Below, in pieces: positions 36,515-41,717 of a DNA stretch of 41,717 bases. The translations under genes were made by a program, and so were the position numbers. The stretch spans positions 1 to 41,717 of the forward strand of contig JAEWPX010000195.1 in NCBI GenBank assembly GCA_023399375.1, in the 5' to 3' direction. This DNA comes from Pseudomonadota bacterium. GTDB taxonomy: Bacteria; Desulfobacterota; Desulfovibrionia; Desulfovibrionales; Desulfovibrionaceae. How positions within the stretch are numbered: position 1 is the first letter of the stretch; each line of letters starts with the position of its first letter. The notes under the pieces were generated by a model. It saw only the letters and a program-made list of their open reading frames with translations, had not been told where the DNA came from and ran no database searches.

Positions 36515-37518
36515 CGATGACGCTTCGCATCACGCTGATCGAGGACGACTACGGCGACGCGGAACTGGTTAGGGCCTACCTGGAGGACGGCGCGGACGCC
36601 GCCTTCGACCTGCGCCACACGCCGCTTCTCGCCGACGGCGTCGAGGCGCTCGCCGCGGACGGCGCGGACGTGGTCCTGCTCGACCTCAACCTGCCGGACT
36701 CCACGGGACTGACCACCTTCACCTCGGTGCGGGCCGCCTTCCCGGACCTGCCCATCATCGTGCTCTCCGGCCTGGACGACCGGGAAATCTCCACCATGGC
36801 CGTGCGCGAGGGCGCACAGGACTTCCTCGTCAAGGGCGGCTTCGACGGCCAGACCCTTTTCCGCGCCATCCTCCACGCCATCGAGCGGCACCAGCTCTAC
36901 AAGCAGCTCATGGGCGCGGCCCTGTCCGACGAACTGACCGGGCTTTTTAACCGCCGGGGCTTTCTGACCCTTGCCGGGCAGATGTTCAAGTCCGCGCGGC
37001 GCCTGGCCCGGGGCGCGTTCCTGCTCTACGTGGATCTCGACGGCATGAAGATCGTCAACGACAACCTGGGCCACCGTGAGGGCGACCGGATGCTCGGAGA
37101 CATGGCCGGACTTTTACGCGAGACTTTCCGGGAATCCGACGTGCTGGCGCGGTTGGGGGGCGACGAATTTGCCGTGTTCGGCATCGAGGAGACACCCCAC
37201 GAGGCCGTGGAGCCCAAGGAGCGCCTGCTCGCCTGCATGGCGTCCTTCAACGCCGCGGGCAAGCGACCCTACGTGCTCTCGGCGAGCATCGGCCTGTCCT
37301 GTCTGGATATCGACTGTGCGGGAAGCCTCGCGGAACTACTCAGCTGTGCCGACGCGCGCATGTACGAGGAAAAACGCACGCGCTCGCGCCGCGTGGAGCC
37401 GCGCCCGCCCGCGCCGGCCGGCTGCCTGCCGCCCCGGCGGGAGGAGCTTGCGGCCGCGCAGCGCGACGCGCCGGCCGCCCCGGCGCAAAGAGCGCCCGGA
37501 ACCCTGCGCATCGCCTGA
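36511..37518 (+). CDS. REC-GGDEF response regulator (diguanylate cyclase)
   Basis: A 335-residue regulator expected to make cyclic di-GMP. The receiver domain has Asp58 (VVLLDLNLPDS). The GGDEF domain (about 140-300) begins DELTGLFNRRGFL, has DLDGMKIVND and an intact GGDEF at 216-220. An RESD tetrad at 207-210, five residues before it, fits a product-inhibitory I-site. A Pro/Ala/Arg-rich tail of about 40 residues follows the catalytic fold. It overlaps the Rcp1-like gene (ATGA), suggesting that the Cache kinase output includes c-di-GMP. It ends 15 nt before modA. Confidence 0.93.
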   Translation: MTMTLRITLIEDDYGDAELVRAYLEDGADAAFDLRHTPLLADGVEALAADGADVVLLDLNLPDSTGLTTFTSVRAAFPDLPIIVLSGLDDREISTMAVREGAQDFLVKGGFDGQTLFRAILHAIERHQLYKQLMGAALSDELTGLFNRRGFLTLAGQMFKSARRLARGAFLLYVDLDGMKIVNDNLGHREGDRMLGDMAGLLRETFRESDVLARLGGDEFAVFGIEETPHEAVEPKERLLACMASFNAAGKRPYVLSASIGLSCLDIDCAGSLAELLSCADARMYEEKRTRSRRVEPRPPAPAGCLPPRREELAAAQRDAPAAPAQRAPGTLRIA

Positions 37519-37533
37519 CAAAGGAGCGCCGAC

Positions 37534-38307
37534 ATGCCGCGTCCCCGCCTCGCCCTTGTCCTTGCCGCAAGTCTGCTGCTGGCGGCGCTTTTCCCGCGCC
37601 CCGGCGCGGCCGAAGAACTGGTCGTGTCCGCCGCGGCCAGCCTGACCGGCGCCCTGACCGACGTCAAGAAAGCCTTCGAGGCCGATCACCCTGGGCTCAC
37701 GGTCTTCGTCAATTTCGCCGCCTCGGGACAGCTGCTGCAGCAGATCGAAGCCGGCGCGCCCGTGGACGTCTTCGCCCCGGCCGATCAGGTCACCATGGAC
37801 CGGGCGGCCAGGGACGGGCTCATCGACCAGGCCACGCGCGTGGACTTCACGGCCAACGACCTGATGCTCACCGTGCCTGCCGACGAAAACGCAGTGACCT
37901 GCGTCGCGGACCTCGGCGGCGACAAGGTGGGCAAGGTGGCGCTCGGCGAGCCCGACGCCGTGCCCGCCGGCAGCTACACCAAACAGGTTCTGGATGATCT
38001 TGGCCTCTGGGAAAAGCTCTCGCCCAAGATGGTCTACGGCCTGTCGGTCAAGCAGGCCCTCGATTATGTCGCCCTCGGCGAGGTGGACGCGGCCTTCGTC
38101 TACGCCACGGACGCGCGCATGGCGCAAAAACGCGTGCGCGTGGTCACGGCGCTCACCGGCCACGCCCCCATCGTCTACCCGGCGGCCATGCTCGCCGCCT
38201 GCCCGCGCAAGGAGGTGGCCAAAGCCTTCATCGACTTCCTGTACGGGCCCAAGGGGCAGGCCATACTGGCTTCCTACGGGTTCAAAGCCCCGGCAGCCGC
38301 CAAATAA
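37534..38307 (+). CDS. modA: Molybdate-binding periplasmic protein
   Basis: A periplasmic solute-binding protein of 257 residues that delivers molybdate (or tungstate) to a ModBC transporter. The signal peptide ends near residue 25 (GAAEELVVSAAASLTGAL). The oxyanion-binding motif region SAAASLTGAL, the segment FNFAASGQLLQQIEAGAPVDVF, and the C-terminal YPAAML and AKAFIDFL are family hallmarks. AAAGGAG precedes the ATG. modB and modC are absent on both sides, which is unusual. It lies 15 nt after the diguanylate cyclase gene, so it could share its transcript. Confidence 0.93.
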   Translation: MPRPRLALVLAASLLLAALFPRPGAAEELVVSAAASLTGALTDVKKAFEADHPGLTVFVNFAASGQLLQQIEAGAPVDVFAPADQVTMDRAARDGLIDQATRVDFTANDLMLTVPADENAVTCVADLGGDKVGKVALGEPDAVPAGSYTKQVLDDLGLWEKLSPKMVYGLSVKQALDYVALGEVDAAFVYATDARMAQKRVRVVTALTGHAPIVYPAAMLAACPRKEVAKAFIDFLYGPKGQAILASYGFKAPAAAK

Positions 38308-38537
38308 CCACAGTCCGACCGCCCTGTGGCCGAGGCCGCATCTTCGATTTGACCGACCCAGCGCCTTGGGTCATAAGCTTCCCCATGAACATCGTTTTCG
38401 GCACCAGGACGCCGCCAGCGCAGCCCATGCGCCAAGGCGGCGACGCCTCGGCCGGGGACGCGGCGCCGCATCCCGCGGCGACCCCGGCTCCTTTCCACGG
38501 ACACTCCAGCACACCCGGATTCTGGCAACAAAGCATC

Positions 38538-39668
38538 ATGCGTCCCGCAACTCCTCTCCTCCTCGCGTTTCTGCTCGTCGTGGCCGCCCTTATCCCGGCC
38601 TGCATCAACACCTCCGGCAAAAACGAAAAAAAGGCCACAAACGAACATACCGCTGCGACGCAGCAACATGTTCCCGCACAACACGAAGCAGCCCCGGCCG
38701 GCACAGCCGAAGCCGAGGTCAAACCCGTTCCCGAAGCCGCGCCCCCCGCCGCCGCGCCGCCGGCGGACCTCGTGCTCGAAACGCCGCCACCGCCGGCCGA
38801 ACGCCCGGCCTCGCCCGAGGAGCAGACCAAGAAGACCCTGGAACCGAAACCCGTCCAGGCCGCCGCCCTGCCCCAGCCCAAAAGCGAGCAGGTCGAACCC
38901 GCGCCGGCACCGGAAAGCGTCTCTCCGGCCAAGGCGCAGCCGGCCGCGGCCGCGGAAAAAACGCCCGATGCGGAGCCGCCCGCCAGGGAGAGCGCCGCTG
39001 CCCCACAAAAGGAGCCCGGGGAAGGCGCTACGACCGCCAAGGACAAATCCGCCGCCGTGGCCGTGGTCGGCGACTCCCTGGCCGTAGGCATCGGCATGAC
39101 CCTGTCCCACCGCCTGGACAAGACCGGCGTCGGCTGCCATCCGCTGGGCAAAGTCTCCACCGGGCTCATCAACAAGCGGTTTTTTGACTGGGAAAAACGG
39201 CTGGGCGAGCTCTTGGCCAAGGAAAATCTTTCGGCCGTCGTGGTCATGATGGGCGGCAACGACGCCAACAACGCCATCGCCGGCAAGCAGCCCGGCACGC
39301 CCGCCTGGAGCGACGCCTACCGCGAGAAGGCCGAGAGCTTTTTGCGCATCGCCTCCGGGGCCGGGGTCAAGGTCGTGTGGGTGGGCCTGCCCGCCATGCG
39401 CGACGCGGCCTACAACGCCCGCGTGACCGCGGTCAATGCCGCAGCCAAGGACGCCTGCGCCAAGGTCGGCGGCTGCGCCTATATGGAAGCCTCGGACATC
39501 TTCACCGACGCATCGGGCAAGTACGTGCAGGCCAAGGACATCGGCGGCAAGAAGGTGTCGCTGCGGGCCAAGGACGGCGTGCACATGACCATGACCGGCT
39601 ACGACCTGCTGTGCGGGCAGGTGCTCGACAAGCTCTCCGCATCAGGCGCCCTGCCCGCCGAAAAATAA
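38538..39668 (+). CDS. Lipid-anchored SGNH hydrolase (DUF459-like)
   Basis: A predicted lipoprotein esterase of 376 residues. The start at 38538 gives a signal peptide with lipobox I19-P20-A21-C22. Longer in-frame extensions would bury it. A low-complexity Ala/Pro/Glu/Lys linker (about 25-170) places the enzyme away from the membrane. The SGNH fold has Ser180 in VVGDSLAVG, the MGGNDANN block (Gly and Asn of the oxyanion hole), and Asp346/His349 in DGVHMTMTGY. All four blocks are intact. Such enzymes deacetylate envelope polysaccharide or peptidoglycan, but the substrate is not indicated. The ribosome-binding site is weak. Confidence 0.87.
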   Translation: MRPATPLLLAFLLVVAALIPACINTSGKNEKKATNEHTAATQQHVPAQHEAAPAGTAEAEVKPVPEAAPPAAAPPADLVLETPPPPAERPASPEEQTKKTLEPKPVQAAALPQPKSEQVEPAPAPESVSPAKAQPAAAAEKTPDAEPPARESAAAPQKEPGEGATTAKDKSAAVAVVGDSLAVGIGMTLSHRLDKTGVGCHPLGKVSTGLINKRFFDWEKRLGELLAKENLSAVVVMMGGNDANNAIAGKQPGTPAWSDAYREKAESFLRIASGAGVKVVWVGLPAMRDAAYNARVTAVNAAAKDACAKVGGCAYMEASDIFTDASGKYVQAKDIGGKKVSLRAKDGVHMTMTGYDLLCGQVLDKLSASGALPAEK

Positions 39669-39690
39669 GCCATCCGCAAGGAGGGTTCCC

Positions 39691-40554
39691 ATGACGACGC
39701 GCATCGGATTCCTGGGACTCGGCATCATGGGCACGGCCATGGCGCGCAACTGCCTGCGCGCGGGACACGACGTCACGGTCTGGAACCGCTCTGCGGGGCC
39801 GGCGCAGTCCCTGGCCGAGGCCGGGGCCAAGGTCGCGGCCACGCCGGCCGCAGCCGCAGCCTCCGGCGATGTCATTATTTGCATGCTGACCGGTCCCGAG
39901 GCCTGCCGCGAGGTGCTTTTCGGCCCGGAAGGCGCGGCGAAAAGCCTGGGGCCAGGCAAGACCGTGGTCAACATGAGCACGGTTTCCCCGACGTTTGCCC
40001 GCGAGGCCGCGGCGGACGTGCGGGCCACGGGCGCGCAGTACGTGGACGCGCCGGTTTCGGGCTCAAAAAAACCCGCCGAAGAGGGCACGCTCGTCATCCT
40101 GGCAGGCGGCGACGCGGCGACCATCGACGCCGTGGAGCCGGTGCTGCTCTCCATGGGCAAGAAGGTCGCGCGCTGCGGCGCGGCCGGCATGGGCTCGACC
40201 ATGAAGGTCACGGTCAACGTGCTTCTCGGGGCCATGATCGGGGGCTTGGCCGAGACCGTGCGCCTGGGCGAGGCGCTCGGGCTATCGCGTGACGCCCTGC
40301 TCGACGTGGTCATGGCCGGACCCATGGCCAACGACCTTTTCCGCCTCAAGGACCCCATGCTGCGCGCGGGCGAATTTCCGCCGCAGTTTCCGGCCAAGCA
40401 CATGGCCAAGGACCTGCGTTTCGCCGTGGAAGCCGCGGCCGAAGCCCACGCCCCTTCACCGCTGCTTTCCGTGCTCGAGCCGCTCTACCGCAAGCTCGTG
40501 AAAGAGGGCCTTGGCGAGGCGGATTTCGCGGCGGTCTTCAGGGCCCTGGGCTGA
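39691..40554 (+). CDS. NAD(P)-dependent beta-hydroxyacid dehydrogenase
   Basis: A 287-residue cytoplasmic oxidoreductase of the 3-hydroxyisobutyrate dehydrogenase / tartronate semialdehyde reductase / GLYR1 superfamily. A Rossmann motif GFLGLGIMGTAMARN begins at residue 6. The substrate motif DAPVSGSKKPAEEGTL and the helix with catalytic Lys172 (GSTMKVTVN) are conserved. The substrate cannot be fixed; hydroxybutyrate, hydroxyisobutyrate, tartronate semialdehyde or glyoxylate are options. AAGGAGG precedes the ATG. It follows the SGNH gene by 22 nt. The aromatic leader region after it has its own promoter, so it may end a transcript. Confidence 0.9.
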   Translation: MTTRIGFLGLGIMGTAMARNCLRAGHDVTVWNRSAGPAQSLAEAGAKVAATPAAAAASGDVIICMLTGPEACREVLFGPEGAAKSLGPGKTVVNMSTVSPTFAREAAADVRATGAQYVDAPVSGSKKPAEEGTLVILAGGDAATIDAVEPVLLSMGKKVARCGAAGMGSTMKVTVNVLLGAMIGGLAETVRLGEALGLSRDALLDVVMAGPMANDLFRLKDPMLRAGEFPPQFPAKHMAKDLRFAVEAAAEAHAPSPLLSVLEPLYRKLVKEGLGEADFAAVFRALG

Positions 40555-40579
40555 GCGCCGCCGCCCCGCGCCAAGGCCC

Positions 40580-40609
40580 TTGACGACCGGCCGGCCCGTG
40601 CGCTAGGAA
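40580..40609 (+). promoter_or_regulatory. Candidate promoter of the aromatic leader
   Basis: TTGACG (40580-40585) and TAGGAA (40604-40609) are 18 nt apart. The same AGGA (40605-40608) is nine bases from the leader ATG and may instead be its ribosome-binding site. If the -10 is right, the RNA would start near the ATG, giving a nearly leaderless leader peptide. Confidence 0.4.
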
Positions 40610-40616
40610 TTTCTCC

Positions 40617-40715
40617 ATGAACGCCCGCATGACCGCCACGCGCATGTTTTCGACCGGCTCGTATTATTACTACGGCCTTCGCGCTCGCGGCACGGCGGGT
40701 GGCGCGGCCGCATAG
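40617..40715 (+). CDS. Aromatic attenuator leader peptide (F...YYYY)
   Basis: A 32-codon frame, too short for routine gene calling. It encodes MNARMTATRMFSTGSYYYYG and ends in GGAAA with TAG at 40713-40715. Four consecutive Tyr codons (TAT TAT TAC TAC, 40662-40673) follow a Phe codon (TTT). TAT and TTT are rare in this high-GC window, and Tyr runs are typical of leader peptides such as those before tyrosine- and phenylalanine-regulated genes. A terminator follows at 40742-40774, then ADH synthase. Starvation for charged tRNA-Tyr would stall the ribosome there. Codons 5 or 10 could be the real start. The call rests on sequence design and context. Confidence 0.75.
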   Translation: MNARMTATRMFSTGSYYYYGLRARGTAGGAAA

Positions 40716-40774
40716 GGCCGCAACCACGACACCGCCGACAGGGGCCGCGGGCGATTCGCCCGGCGGCCCTTTTT
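40703..40774 (+). terminator. Attenuator with intrinsic terminator and antiterminator
   Basis: The terminator hairpin pairs 40742-40753 (GGGCCGCGGGCG) with 40757-40769 (CGCCCGGCGGCCC), loop ATT, one bulged C, followed by five T (40770-40774). The segment 40703-40709 (CGCGGCC) can instead pair with 40743-40749 (GGCCGCG), disrupting the terminator. It can also pair locally with 40716-40721. The leader stop codon at 40713-40715 would place a ribosome over that segment. The structure is proposed by eye. Confidence 0.7.
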
Positions 40775-40831
40775 CATGCAAAGCCGACCGGGGACCCGGG
40801 CTCCTTCGCGAAACCCGCAAGGAGAACGACC

Positions 40832-41632
40832 ATGACCATCGGCAAATCCATCCGCCTCGAACGCATCGTCAACCGCGACACCGGCCGCACCATCATTGTA
40901 CCGCTCGACCACGGCGTCTCCGTTGGCCCCATCGCGGGCATTGAGGACATGCGCGAAACCGTCACGGGCATCGTATCCGGTGGGGCCAACGCCGTGCTCA
41001 TGCACAAGGGCGTCGTGCGCTGCGGCCACCGGGCGCGCGGTCGCGACGTGGGGCTTATCATCCACCTTTCCGCCAGCACCAGCCTCTCGCCCTTCCCCAA
41101 CGCCAAGACCCTCGTCTGCACGGTGGAGGAAGCCGTGCGCCTGGGGGCCGACGCCGTGTCCGTGCACGTCAACCTCGGCGACGAGACCGAGGCCAAGATG
41201 CTCGACGACCTGGGGCTCGTGACCGAGGCCGCGGTCTCCTGGGGCATGCCGGTCCTGGCCATGATGTACGCGCGCGGCCCCAAGGTCAAAAACGAGTTCG
41301 ACGCCGACGTCGTGGCCCACTGCGCGCGCGTGGGCAACGAACTCGGCGCGGACATCGTCAAGGTGCCCTACACCGGCGACCCGGACAGCTTCGCCAAGGT
41401 CGTGGCCGGCTGCTGCGTGCCGGTGGTCATCGCCGGCGGGCCGAAGATCGATTCCCGGCGCGGGCTTTTGGAAATGATCAGCAACAGCGTCCTGGCCGGC
41501 GGCGCGGGCCTGTCCGTCGGGCGCAACATCTTCCAGGACCCCGAGCCCGCGAAACTCTTGCAGGCGGTCACGGCCATCGTCCACGAAAACGCCGGCGTCG
41601 ATGCGGCCATGGAGCTGCTCTCGAAAAAGTAG
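40832..41632 (+). CDS. ADH synthase, archaeal-type first shikimate step
   Basis: A 266-residue class I aldolase-fold enzyme, 2-amino-3,7-dideoxy-D-threo-hept-6-ulosonate synthase (AroA' type). It replaces DAHP synthase in the alternative route to 3-dehydroquinate known from methanogens and Desulfovibrio. The N-terminus IGKSIRLERIVNRDTGRT and PLDHGVSVGP match this family. Catalytic-type residues visible are Asp26 (PLDHG), Tyr146 (MMYARG) and Lys177 (VKVPYTGD, Schiff base). A class I fructose-bisphosphate aldolase is the main alternative but fits less well. AAGGAG precedes the ATG. The tyrosine leader just upstream supports an aromatic role. In Desulfovibrio it usually heads an aro-phe-tyr-trp operon, which would continue past this window. 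Confidence 0.9.
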   Translation: MTIGKSIRLERIVNRDTGRTIIVPLDHGVSVGPIAGIEDMRETVTGIVSGGANAVLMHKGVVRCGHRARGRDVGLIIHLSASTSLSPFPNAKTLVCTVEEAVRLGADAVSVHVNLGDETEAKMLDDLGLVTEAAVSWGMPVLAMMYARGPKVKNEFDADVVAHCARVGNELGADIVKVPYTGDPDSFAKVVAGCCVPVVIAGGPKIDSRRGLLEMISNSVLAGGAGLSVGRNIFQDPEPAKLLQAVTAIVHENAGVDAAMELLSKK

Positions 41633-41679
41633 CTGGGTCGCTTGCCCCCGGGCGCGCGGCAAGGTCGCCTACAGCCCCG

Positions 41680-41691
41680 CCCCCCCCCCCC
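41680..41691 (+). repeat. Twelve-base C homopolymer
   Basis: A run of twelve C, 48 nt after the ADH synthase stop and near the window end. Such a tract can vary in length by slippage, but it may also be an assembly or sequencing weak point. No gene start is evident beside it. Confidence 0.5.
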
Positions 41692-41717
41692 AGGCAGCGC
41701 CAGCCCGGCGGTTACGG

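Noticed and set aside
38308..38372. Hairpins after modA as intrinsic terminator
   Set aside because: Six-bp stems without a T run, too weak to call.
38349..38537. 63-residue N-terminal extension of the SGNH hydrolase
   Set aside because: It would place the signal peptide and lipobox in the middle of the protein, and it has low-complexity sequence.

Overview
The window is high-GC and gene-dense and looks chromosomal. It most resembles a sulfate-reducing Desulfovibrionaceae (Desulfovibrio or Solidesulfovibrio type). The pointers are a perR-rubrerythrin-rubredoxin-like (CX4C) operon, an archaeal-type first shikimate enzyme (ADH synthase), and many large sensor proteins. The assignment is from gene content only. 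I see no rRNA, tRNA, insertion sequence, prophage or CRISPR array.

Layout. 1-2181 (-): argF-argG, arginine biosynthesis. 2407-3166 (+): an SH3 lipoprotein and a small secreted six-cysteine protein, ended by a perfect 32-nt palindrome that also serves the converging unit. 3248-5545 (-): rpoZ-dnaJ-TPR-moaC. 5889-7697 (+): a methyl-accepting chemotaxis protein. 7701-23780 (-): a long co-directional run. It starts with a PH-domain membrane protein, then histidine kinase / lipoprotein / sigma54 response regulator in the order of enterobacterial glrK(qseE)-qseG-glrR(qseF). Next come a minimal FtsX permease, a LolD/MacB-type ATPase, a 1669-residue FtsX permease with a catalytically degenerate M28-like extracytoplasmic region, two polytopic OPT-like/DUF6785-like membrane proteins, and a 5TMR-SpoIIE phosphatase. 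This is the most unusual part of the window. 23890-26163: a rhomboid protease (-) and an AI-2E-type exporter (+), ended by a bidirectional terminator.

26263-27475 (-): perR-rbr-rdl oxidative-stress operon with a good promoter and a repeated TAGGAAT motif over its -10 and ribosome-binding site. 27557-33193 (-): yjcH-actP-like symporter, then two DUF294 proteins (one with an intact nucleotidyltransferase signature and no CBS domains, one with CBS domains and a destroyed signature) and a DEDDh exonuclease. 33430-33783 (-): a cysteine-rich protein built from two copies of one module. 34209-37518 (+): a Cache histidine kinase, an Rcp1-like regulator and a REC-GGDEF regulator, all joined by ATGA overlaps. 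They are followed by modA, a lipid-anchored SGNH hydrolase and a beta-hydroxyacid dehydrogenase. 40580-41632 (+): a 32-codon leader peptide with four consecutive Tyr codons and an intrinsic terminator precede ADH synthase. This looks like a transcription attenuator for an aromatic amino acid operon that continues beyond the window.

Themes. There is much signal transduction (two kinases, three response regulators, an MCP, a PP2C phosphatase, a diguanylate cyclase, CBS/DUF294 proteins). Envelope biology is also prominent (three lipoproteins, an FtsX ABC system, a rhomboid, an SGNH hydrolase). The rest is standard biosynthesis (Arg, Moco, aromatics). Start codons were chosen from ribosome-binding sites, signal peptides and family starts. 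Promoters and hairpins were found by eye and no folding or homology search was run.
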